64,000 bases of DNA, from positions 124,001-188,000 of the forward strand of contig NZ_JTEV01000011.1 of assembly GCF_000786105.1 (NCBI RefSeq). Reading direction: 5' to 3'. Position 1 is the stretch's first letter. Each line of letters begins with the position of its first letter. Of this stretch, positions 1 through 7,903 are shown piece by piece. Source of the stretch: Bdellovibrio sp. ArHS. GTDB taxonomy: Bacteria > Bdellovibrionota > Bdellovibrionia > Bdellovibrionales > Bdellovibrionaceae. The notes under the pieces were generated by a model. The model was given only the letters and a program-made list of their open reading frames with translations. It was not told the DNA's origin and did not search any database. Both the position numbers and the translations under genes were made by a program.

Positions 1-1274
1 CGTCAGGGGCTCGCTCTAAGTTCGGTTTGACGGCTGTTGAGATCGTTGACGGTGTTGAGTACTTGAAAAAAGAAGGCATGTTGGATTGCCTTGAGCTTCT
101 GCACTACCACATTGGCTCTCAGGTTCCGGCAATTCAATCTATCAAATCTTCTTTAAAAGAAGGCGCTCGCTTCTACACTGAGCTTTATAAAATGGGTGCA
201 GGCCTTAAATACATCGACGTCGGTGGCGGTCTTGGTATTGATTACGACGGGTCCGGCCATTCTGACAGCTCTGTGAATTACTCCGAGCAAGAGTACGCAA
301 ATGACATCGTGTCTGTTCTGCAAACTCTTTGTGATGAAAAAGGCATTCCACACCCAAGCATCGTGACAGAGTCAGGTCGCTTCCTGGTGGCCCATCACTC
401 CGTTCTCGTATTCAACGTTTTGGGCGTGAATGATCTTCACCGTCACGAACCTCCTCGTCCTGCTTCAAAGACAGATCCTTCCATCATGCAAGACATGCAG
501 TACATCTTTGAGAAGGTGAACAAGGACAATATCAACGAATGCTTCAATGACCTTGAGCAAGCGAAGCAAGAAACTTTACAGCTTTTCACTTACGGAGTTT
601 TGACATTAGAACAACGTGCGTGGTGTGAAAGCATGTACTTCTCCATTGCGACTAAAATGGTGAAACTGGCGAAGACTGTTTCTGATACTGAAGATATCAT
701 TGCGGCCCTTTCTAAAGAGCTATGTGATACTTATTTCTCAAACTTCTCGGTGTTCCAGTCCGTTCCCGACTCTTGGGCAGTAGGCCAATTGTTCCCGGTG
801 ATCCCTATTCACCGCTTGGGCGAAGAACCTTCACGCGAGACCACTTTGGCGGATTTAACTTGCGACTCTGACGGTGTTATTGAAAAGTTCATCGACACAG
901 AATCAGGAACCCCCAAAGACACGGTTCGCCTTCACCAGTTTACCGATGGCCAACAGTACTACCTGGGCGTATTCCTGACCGGTGCTTACCAAGAAATTCT
1001 TGGTGACCTTCACAACTTGTTCGGCGACACAGACGCCGTTCATATTTCTTTGAATGGTGTCGGCTACACCATTGACCACTATGTTCCGGGCGACACTGTA
1101 ACGGAAGTTCTTTCTTACGTTCAGTACGGCCGCTCTGAAATGGTCGACAATGTTCGTCAAGCCACAGAAGAAAGTATTCAAAAGGGTTCGATCACAAAAC
1201 AAGAAGCCAAGCTTCTGATCAAACACTACGAAGAAGGCCTTTCCGGCTACACCTACCTAGAAGAAGCCGAATAG
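1..1274 (+). CDS. speA: Biosynthetic arginine decarboxylase, C-terminal part (5' end outside window)
   Basis: PLP-dependent decarboxylation of arginine to agmatine, the first step of the agmatine route to putrescine. The reading frame is open from the first complete codon at position 3 (the residues before the first possible start read SGARSKFGL), so the true start lies upstream; about 424 residues of a usual 630-660 are visible. The glycine loop GGGLGIDYDG near visible residue 75, ESGRFLVAHHS, and a C-terminal block with GEEPS, DLTCDSDG and FLTGAYQEILGD are typical of the long SpeA form rather than the ornithine or diaminopimelate enzymes. A ureohydrolase of the agmatinase family lies 5 kb downstream, consistent with the same pathway. 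The final G of the stop codon is also the first base of a REP-like repeat, which is unusual. Confidence 0.93.
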   Translation, partial: SGARSKFGLTAVEIVDGVEYLKKEGMLDCLELLHYHIGSQVPAIQSIKSSLKEGARFYTELYKMGAGLKYIDVGGGLGIDYDGSGHSDSSVNYSEQEYANDIVSVLQTLCDEKGIPHPSIVTESGRFLVAHHSVLVFNVLGVNDLHRHEPPRPASKTDPSIMQDMQYIFEKVNKDNINECFNDLEQAKQETLQLFTYGVLTLEQRAWCESMYFSIATKMVKLAKTVSDTEDIIAALSKELCDTYFSNFSVFQSVPDSWAVGQLFPVIPIHRLGEEPSRETTLADLTCDSDGVIEKFIDTESGTPKDTVRLHQFTDGQQYYLGVFLTGAYQEILGDLHNLFGDTDAVHISLNGVGYTIDHYVPGDTVTEVLSYVQYGRSEMVDNVRQATEESIQKGSITKQEAKLLIKHYEEGLSGYTYLEEAE

Positions 1275-1312
1275 GTACCTGCTTCCCTTTGTATCAAAAA
1301 GGAACCAGGTTC
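1274..1312. repeat. Left 39-bp inverted repeat of a RAYT element (REP-like palindrome)
   Basis: A 39-base unit beginning ggtacctgcttccc and ending ccaggttc. Its reverse complement occurs at 2045-2083 with one mismatch. Each copy also folds on itself: the first 13 bases pair with the last 12 with two mismatches around a roughly 14-base loop, as expected of REP palindromes served by RAYT proteins. The unit starts on the last base of the speA stop codon and could work as a 3' stabiliser or terminator. Confidence 0.8.
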
Positions 1313-1329
1313 TTTCAAGGTCGCATCCC

Positions 1330-1971
1330 CTAGAAGCGATCGACCTCTAAATGATGAACAAACATTCCCGAAGCCCGAGAAGTCAAATTGAACTCGGGCT
1401 TTTTTAATGCCTTTCTTATTTCTTCTTTGTCGCTTGCCTTCGGTGCGGTATTCAACCACTTCAAGGTTGAATGCCGCTGTGTTGATGAAATCCGCGGATC
1501 CTCGATTATCGGGAAGCCACTGCTACGGCTTTTTAGTTTCATATAAAGAGTACTGAACTGATAATCCTGAACACTTTCGACGATACCGGCTTCAACGGGG
1601 TTTCGATACACGTACTTATAGACGTGATCCAGATAGTTGTTCTTCGTGATGGCCGAACGAAAATAGCGTCCTCCGTACGTTTGATTGATCCTGCCCGCTT
1701 TTCTAGAGATCACTCTTGAAGTTTCCCTCATGAAATAGTTCATCGCCTCTGCCATATTGTTTTCTGGAAATTGAGCGATCAGATGAAAGTGATTGTTCAT
1801 CAGAACAAAGGAATGAATTTCCATCTTGTGTGTTTCTGAAGCATAGGAAAGATATTTAGACATCACTGCCCATATCTGCCACAGGGGCAGGTCGAACCAT
1901 TCTTTGTTATGGCATCTTGCGGACAAGTGATAAGGATATTCGGAGGTAAAAATCTGTCTTTTTCTAGGCAT
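1330..1971 (-). CDS. REP-associated tyrosine transposase (RAYT, IS200/IS605-like Y1 transposase family)
   Basis: Single-stranded DNA nuclease/transposase of the HUH class that recognises REP-type hairpins. The 213-residue protein has the HUH-type motif in NNHFHLIAQ (about residue 70), the following helix with MRETS, and the candidate catalytic tyrosines in YKYVYRNPVEAG. Methionine at 1971 (MPRKRQIF) is chosen because family members begin this way; a TTG six codons upstream keeps the frame open but has no ribosome site. The gene sits alone between inverted repeats at 1274-1312 and 2045-2083. Its last 25 or so codons overlap the speA terminator hairpin on the opposite strand. It looks intact. 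Whether it still mobilises or only maintains REP sequences cannot be told here. Confidence 0.85.
   Translation of the reverse strand: MPRKRQIFTSEYPYHLSARCHNKEWFDLPLWQIWAVMSKYLSYASETHKMEIHSFVLMNNHFHLIAQFPENNMAEAMNYFMRETSRVISRKAGRINQTYGGRYFRSAITKNNYLDHVYKYVYRNPVEAGIVESVQDYQFSTLYMKLKSRSSGFPIIEDPRISSTQRHSTLKWLNTAPKASDKEEIRKALKKPEFNLTSRASGMFVHHLEVDRF
1371..1405 (+). terminator. Rho-independent terminator for speA
   Basis: Stem aagcccgag / ctcgggctt (9 bp) with a 13-base loop, followed by a run of T on the plus strand. It lies about 100 bases beyond the speA stop and inside the 3' coding end of the convergent RAYT gene. No T run follows on the minus strand. Confidence 0.75.
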
Positions 1972-1987
1972 GCTAAACCCAGAAAGC

Positions 1988-2015
1988 AAAAGAGACCTCC
2001 CGCAGGAAGTCTCTT
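1988..2015 (-). terminator. Terminator for the yej operon on the minus strand
   Basis: An imperfect hairpin with arms agagact(t)cc and gg(g)aggtctct, followed on the minus strand by TTTTGCTTTCT. It lies between the yejE stop (2084) and the RAYT start (1971), so it can end the upstream operon. Its loop-side arm contains the GGAGG nearest to the RAYT start, though about 20 bases away. Confidence 0.55.
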
Positions 2016-2044
2016 AAAATTCAACTCAGACTGTGACGGTTCCG

Positions 2045-2083
2045 GAACCTGGTTCCTTTTTGAAACAAAGGGAAGCAGGTACC
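2045..2083. repeat. Right 39-bp inverted repeat of the RAYT element
   Basis: Reverse complement of the repeat at 1274-1312 with one mismatch in 39 bases. It ends at 2083, immediately next to the yejE stop codon at 2084-2086, so both copies of the repeat abut the stop codons of convergent genes. Same internal palindrome as the left copy. Confidence 0.8.
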
Positions 2084-3112
2084 TTACATTTTCGAGTCGA
2101 AGGCGTCGCGCACGGCTAGGCCAATATTGATGAGAACTGTCAGAGTTAGAACGATGGCAACCATTGGTCCCCAGACTAGCCATTCGGCAATCGTGAACCA
2201 TTTTTGAGCCTGAGCCATCAACTCGCCCCAGCTTGGTGTTGGTGGAACAAGTCCCAATCCTAGGTAATCTAGGAAAGACAATGTGTTTACACCACCAGCG
2301 ATGAAAAACGGAGCAAATGTTACGATCGGAGTCAGACCATTCGGAAGAATGTGTTTTCCGATGATACGTTTGTGGTCTGCACCGATGGCTTTCGCCGCTT
2401 CAACGTACTCACGTTTTCTTAAAGAAAGGAACTGAGCCCGCATGTAGGCGGAAATTCCTGTCCAACTGAACAGCGCGAAGAAGATGATCAACAACGGCAA
2501 ACTTGGTGTGAAGATCGAAATGATTGTGATCAAAACGAAAAGAATCGGCGTACTTTCAACGATCTCAACAACACGTTGCCCGACCAAGTCCGTCTTTCCA
2601 CCCAGGTAACCCATCAAAGAACCCAGCGTAATACCGATGGCGTAAGTCGCAATCCAGCTTCCGATCGCAAATAACATCGTGTAGCGGAAACCGTAAAGAA
2701 GACGGGTCATCACATCACGACCACTTTCATCTGTCCCGATCCAGTTCACAGAAGTTGGAGGAGACGGATAAGTGTCGACGGATTTATTGCTCTCGTAAGG
2801 ATCCCATTGGATGATGGGCCATACTGACCAGTCGCCTTCCTTCATTTCCAGTTGGCGATAGTCCATCACATAGATGTCTTCGCGACCGAAATCAGTCGGA
2901 TGGTAGTCAACAAAAAGAGGGAAGTACAACTTACCCTGATAGCTGACTACGTGAGGACGGTTGTTCGCCCAAAGCTCTGCCGTGAAACTAAAGAAGAACA
3001 TCGTCAATAGAATCCAAACAGAGATCACCGCAGTGCGATCGCGCTTAAACCGCTTGTAGCGTTTAAGCGTAAGTTCATTCTTAATAAGATATTTCTGAAT
3101 TGGATCCATCAT
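2084..3112 (-). CDS. yejE: Peptide ABC transporter inner-membrane permease, YejE/OppC type
   Basis: Second permease subunit of a peptide importer of the YejABEF type. The protein (342 residues) has an N-terminal membrane anchor (about 25-48), a long periplasmic insert with VSYQGKLYFP and WPIIQWDPY as in YejE, then SPPTSVNWIGTDESGRDV, five further membrane segments, and the EAAKAIGAD coupling (EAA) loop near residue 240. The start overlaps the yejB stop by 4 bases (ATGA), showing translational coupling. No ATPase gene (yejF) follows; the next gene downstream is the RAYT. The ATPase must be encoded elsewhere or shared with another importer. Confidence 0.9.
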   Translation of the reverse strand: MMDPIQKYLIKNELTLKRYKRFKRDRTAVISVWILLTMFFFSFTAELWANNRPHVVSYQGKLYFPLFVDYHPTDFGREDIYVMDYRQLEMKEGDWSVWPIIQWDPYESNKSVDTYPSPPTSVNWIGTDESGRDVMTRLLYGFRYTMLFAIGSWIATYAIGITLGSLMGYLGGKTDLVGQRVVEIVESTPILFVLITIISIFTPSLPLLIIFFALFSWTGISAYMRAQFLSLRKREYVEAAKAIGADHKRIIGKHILPNGLTPIVTFAPFFIAGGVNTLSFLDYLGLGLVPPTPSWGELMAQAQKWFTIAEWLVWGPMVAIVLTLTVLINIGLAVRDAFDSKM

Positions 3113-4146
3113 TTGAAGTCAATCCTTGGGTCGATAAGAACATAGATGATGTCGCTGAATACGCGGCCAAACATCAAAAGTAACGATGAAATGAAGGTCA
3201 ATCCCATGATCACGTTATAGTCGCGCGAAAGAACAGATTGATATCCCAACAAACCGATACCGTCCAAGTTGAACATCTGCTCAATGATCAACGAGCCCGC
3301 CAGGAAAGCGCCGAAGAAGCCGCCTAACCCTGTTGCAATTGGAATCAAGGCATTACGAAGAGCGTGCTTGAAAATAACGATATTTTCCGACAGACCCTTG
3401 GCGCGCGCCGTACGAACGAAGTCAGACTTGATAACATCCAACATCGAGTTACGCATAAGAACTGAAAGCTCAGTGAAGCCACCGATCATGTAACAGATCA
3501 AAGGAAGAACAAAGTGGTGCACCCGGTCCCATAACTTCCCCATGCTTGTTAAGGACTCATAGTCATCGGATTGAATGCCCCCGATAGGGAACATATTCAG
3601 CTTACCTGCGAACACAACGATCAAGAAAATACCCAAGACCAGCGGAGGAATCGAGTACGTCAGATTCAGCAGAATCGTCGTTATCCTGTCAAAAGCAGCG
3701 CCCGCCTTAATCGCCTTTCGCACCCCCAATGGGATACAGACCAGATAAGTTAAGATCAGCGAGGCAATACCGAACTGTAAGGAGACCGGAAATTTACTTT
3801 TGATAACGTCGATGACAGGCTCTTGGTAGGTAAAACTTTCACCGAAATCAAGACGAGTGAGGTTTTTTAGCCAGATGAAGTAACGAACATGAAGGGGCTT
3901 ATCGAAGCCATATTGCTTCTTAAGAGCCTCAATGACCTCTTCGTTGACCGAAGTGTCGCCGCGGGTATTGATACCACCTCCGCCGCCGCCCCCGCCACCA
4001 CCGCCGGCAGCGCCGAAACGGATGGCCTGAAGCTTCTGCTCGATGGGGCTTCCCGGAGCTAAGTTAATCAACACAAAGGTGACAACGGTAATCCCGAAAA
4101 ACGTCGGAATCATCAATAACAATCGGCGAATCAGGTAAACGATCAA
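3109..4146 (-). CDS. yejB: Peptide ABC transporter permease, YejB/OppB type, with poly-glycine insert
   Basis: First permease subunit of the same importer (345 residues). It begins MIVYLIRRLLLMIP with a first membrane helix, NLAPGSP, then a periplasmic loop that carries an uninterrupted run of eleven glycines (residues 48-58) followed by INTRGD. The rest is standard: six membrane segments and the EAA-type loop VRTARAKGLSENIV around residue 245. The start is TTG with a GGGAG-type ribosome site. The glycine tract is coded by CCN-rich minus-strand sequence at about 3975-4010 and could vary in length between strains. YejB relatives often carry a glycine-rich patch here, so it may simply be a flexible linker. 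Confidence 0.9.
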   Translation of the reverse strand: MIVYLIRRLLLMIPTFFGITVVTFVLINLAPGSPIEQKLQAIRFGAAGGGGGGGGGGGINTRGDTSVNEEVIEALKKQYGFDKPLHVRYFIWLKNLTRLDFGESFTYQEPVIDVIKSKFPVSLQFGIASLILTYLVCIPLGVRKAIKAGAAFDRITTILLNLTYSIPPLVLGIFLIVVFAGKLNMFPIGGIQSDDYESLTSMGKLWDRVHHFVLPLICYMIGGFTELSVLMRNSMLDVIKSDFVRTARAKGLSENIVIFKHALRNALIPIATGLGGFFGAFLAGSLIIEQMFNLDGIGLLGYQSVLSRDYNVIMGLTFISSLLLMFGRVFSDIIYVLIDPRIDFK

Positions 4147-4222
4147 AGCCCTACTCCCACAATACTTTACGATGAGGAAAAGATAGTAACGCTGTAATAC
4201 TATTTTCGGTGAGGCGCAAGAA

Positions 4223-4247
4223 AGAAGGCGTACATTGTACGCCTTCT
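4223..4247 (-). terminator. Perfect intercistronic hairpin between yejA and yejB
   Basis: Arms agaaggcgtac and gtacgccttct, 11 bp perfect, with a 3-base loop. It lies about 35 bases beyond the yejA stop and 75 before the yejB start. On the minus strand it is followed by TTTCTTG, a weak T run, so it more likely protects the 3' end of the yejA message or lets only part of transcription through, a common way to make more binding protein than permease. Confidence 0.6.
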
Positions 4248-4283
4248 GGAAAAAAAATTAATATGATGGCGCAGGGGCGAAGA

Positions 4284-5906
4284 CTATTGAGCCTTCAACC
4301 ACCAGTAATCTCGACCGATCTCATATTTGAATGTCTCTGCAGGCATGCCCATGCGAGACGAGTTCGCGTAAAACGCGTACTTATCGTTGAATAGGAACGC
4401 GTAAGGAGCATCCTCAGCGATCTTGGCATAAACCTTTTTAAGAGCTGCTACACGTTTAGCCTTATTAGGCTCAACACGAGCTTCGTCGATCAACTTGTCA
4501 ACTTCTGGGTTTTTGTATGCGATGAAGTTAGATCCACCAGCAACAGCACTTGCAGAGTGCCAGATTTGTTTTGGATCTGGATCTACGGAACCGCCACCCC
4601 ATGCCATTGTCACAGCATCAAAGTTACCTTCATCAACAAGTTTCAAGAAGGAGTTCCATTCAAGATACTTCAACTCCATATCGATACCGGCTTTTTTCAA
4701 GTCCTCACGATACATAGTGTAGTATTTTTCAGTGTCTTTAGACGGGTAGATCAAAGTGAATTTGAATTCAGTGCGTTTACCGTTCACTTCTTTTTCTAGA
4801 ACACCGTTTTTGTCTTTGTCTGTCCAACCAGCTTTAGCCAAAAGTTCCTGAGCTTTTTTCGGATTGAATTCAAGAGCCTTATTGCCTGGGTTGTATTCAG
4901 AGCGAAGATAAATCGCGCCGTTGGCAAGATCAGACATGCCGTAACGGAATTTTTTATTCATTTCTTCACGGTTCAACAAGTGAGCCAAAGCCACACGTAC
5001 GCTGCGGTCTTGGAACAACTCTTTACGGAAGTTCCAGCCAATGAAACCGTAAGATTTCGGAGCGCTGTTTTCAACTTTGTGCTTGATGATTGTTTTACCC
5101 CAAGGAGCTCCCTCGGTTTTTTTCATGAAGGCTTCAACACGTAGATCAAGGTAATCCAACTCACCTTTTTTCGCGCGCTCAAGTTCGACGTTTTCGTCTT
5201 TGTAGAAGCGCATAGTGATTGTGTCGAAGTTGTACATACCGGCGTAAGCGGCATCTTTGTTGCCATACCATTTATCAAATTTTTTCAATGTGATAACTTG
5301 GCCACGGTCAAATTTAGAAAGGACATAAGGACCCGCACACACAAGTTGGCGGTTCATCTTCTTAGATTTTTCGATATCGCTGTAGATCTTCTTAGGGATC
5401 ACAGTCAAAGTCGCAGCCGATTCGAAGTTGTTGAAGTAAAGATCACGAGCCGTGAAACGGATCGTGTGAGCATCGATAACTTCAGCTTTTGTCAAACCTT
5501 CGTAGTAAGGGCGCAAATGAGCCGCTTCGTACTTAGGTTCAAAGATCGCGTCGAAAGAAAACTTCACGTCGTCAGCAGTTACAGGAGTGCCATCGTGGAA
5601 AACAGCGTCTTTGCGAAGGTGGAAAGTGAAAACTTTATTATCTTTGGAGATTTCCCACTTCTCAGCCAAACGAGGTTTCCAATCGTAAGTCTCGGAGTCA
5701 CGAGTCGCCATTCCATCACACACGTAATTTTGTACGTAACGTGAGTAAGCATCAGTAGCAGTGATCGGGTGAACCGTTGGCGGCTCGCCACCAAGGTTAA
5801 AAACGAAATTTCCGCCTTTTGGTGCGTTAGCATTGGGTGCTGCTGCAAAAGCGGGTGCTGTCAAAGCTGAACTCAAAATAAGAGTTAGGAGACCCTTCAT
5901 ATTCAT
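4284..5906 (-). CDS. yejA: Periplasmic peptide-binding protein of an ABC importer, YejA/OppA type
   Basis: Captures oligopeptides in the periplasm for the YejBE permeases. It has 540 residues, the usual family length. A signal peptide (MNMKGLLTLILSSALTAPAFA) precedes a class 5 solute-binding fold: GGEPPTVHPITATDAY, LAEKWEISKDNKVFTFHLR and DGTPVTADDVKFSF are all classical. The start at 5906 has GGAGG eight bases upstream. It is the first gene of the yejABE operon and is divergent from the ureohydrolase gene, with 148 bases between them. In a predator, bulk uptake of prey peptides is the obvious role, but that is inference. Confidence 0.9.
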   Translation of the reverse strand: MNMKGLLTLILSSALTAPAFAAAPNANAPKGGNFVFNLGGEPPTVHPITATDAYSRYVQNYVCDGMATRDSETYDWKPRLAEKWEISKDNKVFTFHLRKDAVFHDGTPVTADDVKFSFDAIFEPKYEAAHLRPYYEGLTKAEVIDAHTIRFTARDLYFNNFESAATLTVIPKKIYSDIEKSKKMNRQLVCAGPYVLSKFDRGQVITLKKFDKWYGNKDAAYAGMYNFDTITMRFYKDENVELERAKKGELDYLDLRVEAFMKKTEGAPWGKTIIKHKVENSAPKSYGFIGWNFRKELFQDRSVRVALAHLLNREEMNKKFRYGMSDLANGAIYLRSEYNPGNKALEFNPKKAQELLAKAGWTDKDKNGVLEKEVNGKRTEFKFTLIYPSKDTEKYYTMYREDLKKAGIDMELKYLEWNSFLKLVDEGNFDAVTMAWGGGSVDPDPKQIWHSASAVAGGSNFIAYKNPEVDKLIDEARVEPNKAKRVAALKKVYAKIAEDAPYAFLFNDKYAFYANSSRMGMPAETFKYEIGRDYWWLKAQ

Positions 5907-6054
5907 TGTGTTTCCTCCAAAGAATTTCGTAGGGAATTTACGTACTTCCCAAAGTGCGATTAAATTCGGTTATGCGAGAAAAATAATCAAGTTATTGCTC
6001 GATTGACGCCATGCTTAAATGCTATAAAGCTGTCCATTCTCAAGGAGTAAATAA

Positions 6055-7110
6055 ATGTCTGATAAGACGGTGAAATTCGATCCCACCACCACCATTTCTG
6101 CGGAGTTCGGAATCTTTGGTATTCCAATGACTGAGGAGGAATCCAAAGTCGTACTCGTCCCCGTTCCCTGGGAGGTCACAACTTCTTATGGCGAGGGTGC
6201 TTCACGCGGCCCTCAGATCATCCGTCAAGCCAGTGAGCAGATCGACCTGTTCGACATCGAAGTCGGCAAGGCTTACGAAGTTGGCTACCACATGCGCGAT
6301 TTCCCTGAAGACCTGTGTGCAATGAATGACAAATTCAAGGCAGTCGCACAAGAGCTCATCGCCATGCGTACGAACTTGAGTGACGATGAAACAAAAATGA
6401 ACTCTTTAGCGGCGCAAGTGAATGAAGCTTGTGAAGAAATGTCTCAATGGGTCTACGATCAATGCTCAGACGTGCTAAAAAAAGGCAAGCTTCTGGGACT
6501 TGTCGGCGGCGACCATTCAACACCTCTGGGGGCGATCCGCGCCGTGAGTGATCAATTCAAGGGCGACTTCGGCGTTTTGCACATTGATGCCCATGCCGAC
6601 CTCAGAAAAGCCTACCAGGGTTTCAAACAATCTCATGCATCCATCATGTACAATGTGATGACTGACGCGAAGAAACCCAAAAAATTGGTGCAAGTGGGTA
6701 TTCGCGATTTCTGTGAAGAAGAATACGACTTTAGCAATTCACGTGAAGACATCAAAACTTTTTATGATCTTGAGCTTAAGCGCCGTCTACTTAAAGGCGA
6801 AACCTGGGAACAGGTTTGCAAAGATATTATTAAAGAACTTCCGCAAAATGTTTATATCTCTTTCGATATCGACGGTCTTGATCCTGCTTTCTGCCCGCAC
6901 ACCGGAACACCCGTGCCAGGCGGCTTGAGTGTGGATCAGGTTTTCTTTTTGTTCCGCGAAGTTCACGCTTCCGGCCGTAAGATTATTGCCTTTGACCTCA
7001 ATGAAGTTTCCACAGGCGGCCTCGAAGAGCACGAAGTAGAGTGGGACGGCAACGTCGGCGCGCGCATTCTTTATAAGATGTGTGGATGGTTGGTGAAGAG
7101 CAATGCTTAA
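6055..7110 (+). CDS. speB: Agmatinase/arginase-family ureohydrolase
   Basis: Manganese ureohydrolase; with speA nearby the likely reaction is agmatine to putrescine plus urea. Metal-ligand motifs are complete: GGDHS (about residue 151), DAHADLR (about 178-184) and SFDIDGLDP (about 263-271). The protein has 351 residues, longer than the usual 300-310 because of a helical insert around residues 75-140. ATG at 6055 has AAGGAG at a good distance. The stop overlaps the start of the ArsC-like gene by 8 bases. Substrate choice between agmatine, arginine, formiminoglutamate and guanidino compounds cannot be settled from motifs alone, so the gene symbol is tentative. Confidence 0.8.
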   Translation: MSDKTVKFDPTTTISAEFGIFGIPMTEEESKVVLVPVPWEVTTSYGEGASRGPQIIRQASEQIDLFDIEVGKAYEVGYHMRDFPEDLCAMNDKFKAVAQELIAMRTNLSDDETKMNSLAAQVNEACEEMSQWVYDQCSDVLKKGKLLGLVGGDHSTPLGAIRAVSDQFKGDFGVLHIDAHADLRKAYQGFKQSHASIMYNVMTDAKKPKKLVQVGIRDFCEEEYDFSNSREDIKTFYDLELKRRLLKGETWEQVCKDIIKELPQNVYISFDIDGLDPAFCPHTGTPVPGGLSVDQVFFLFREVHASGRKIIAFDLNEVSTGGLEEHEVEWDGNVGARILYKMCGWLVKSNA

Positions 7111-7462
7111 GGTTTATGAATATGCCAAATGCTCTACGTGCGTGAAGGCGTTAAAATTTCTAGATGCAAAGAAAGTAAAATACGAAAAACTTCCGATCGT
7201 CGACAAGGCTCCTTCGCAAAAGGAGCTAAAGGAAATGCTGGGCGCCCTGAAAGCTCGCGGCGGCAGTATTCGCAATCTTTTTAATACTTCGGGCGTAATG
7301 TACAAAGAGATGAAATTAAGCGAAAAACTTCCAAGCATGACCGAGACGGAAGCTATCAAACTTCTCTCTGAGAATGGCAAGCTGGTGAAAAGACCTTTTG
7401 TTATTTCCGAGAAAATTCATCTTGTCGGCTTCAAAGAAGACGAGTGGAAAAAAGAATTTTAA
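7103..7462 (+). CDS. ArsC/Spx-family thioredoxin-fold protein
   Basis: Small 119-residue protein of the arsenate reductase C / Spx / YffB family. The N-terminus VYEYAKCSTCVKALKFL has a CxxC pair at residues 10 and 13, and the C-terminal half ends KLVKRPFVISEKIHLVGF, matching the conserved KRP motif of the family. Such proteins are glutaredoxin-like reductases or RNA polymerase-binding regulators; neither is proven here. It overlaps the ureohydrolase gene by 8 bases, so the two are co-translated, and a strong terminator follows. Confidence 0.82.
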   Translation: MLKVYEYAKCSTCVKALKFLDAKKVKYEKLPIVDKAPSQKELKEMLGALKARGGSIRNLFNTSGVMYKEMKLSEKLPSMTETEAIKLLSENGKLVKRPFVISEKIHLVGFKEDEWKKEF

Positions 7463-7468
7463 AAATAA

Positions 7469-7498
7469 AAAAAGAGGAGCGTTTCAAGCTCCTCTTTT
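7469..7498 (+). terminator. Terminator after the ureohydrolase/ArsC-like operon
   Basis: Arms aaaagaggagc and gctcctctttt (11 bp) around a 7-base loop, 10 bases after the stop codon. A-rich upstream and T-rich downstream sides make it usable from both strands, so it may also stop minus-strand transcription through the 44-codon gene at 7566-7700. Confidence 0.85.
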
Positions 7499-7565
7499 CG
7501 CCGCCGAATTTCTTTTCCTAACTACTTATTCCAAGAAACTCATCATCCTCATTGACTCAGATATT

Positions 7566-7700
7566 TCATCGTTGAGGTTTTGGCGGTCTACGACCATGAG
7601 ATCGATGGTGTAATGTTTCTGTTCTATTCATCTTATAGACGAAGTAGATGCCGGCAAAAACCATTGCAAAAAATAATATTACGACGGTTAAGCTGACCAT
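7566..7700 (-). CDS. Putative 44-residue single-span membrane peptide
   Basis: A short frame in the 440-base space between the ArsC-like gene and mscS. ATG at 7700 is preceded by AGAAGGTGTTT, a good ribosome site. The peptide starts MVSLTVVILFFAMVFAGIYF, one hydrophobic helix of about 20 residues, and ends in a basic tail (HHRSHGRRPPKPQR), the pattern of a small inner-membrane protein with a cytoplasmic tail. The bidirectional terminator at 7469-7498 lies downstream of it. No family is recognised. A longer competing minus-strand frame at 7633-7905 runs into the mscS start and looks random, so this shorter one is preferred. Confidence 0.45.
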   Translation of the reverse strand: MVSLTVVILFFAMVFAGIYFVYKMNRTETLHHRSHGRRPPKPQR

Positions 7701-7903
7701 AAACACCTTCTTCTCTGGGATCGTTACGAACACAGATTGCCACAGGTGAAAATGAGAAGCGACCCACCATTGTCAGCAAACAATGAGGACGGCCCATTTT
7801 TAGCGTTTTGTCCTGACTTTCCCCACAATAGTCCCGCCAGAATTGAACAAATTCGCGATCTGAACTGCAATAGATAGGTCCATTCGTTCTGGAAGGGAAA
7901 CAC

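Noticed and set aside
6000-6030. Promoter TTGACG-TATAAA before the ureohydrolase gene
   Set aside because: The spacing is only 14 bases, too short for a normal sigma70 promoter.
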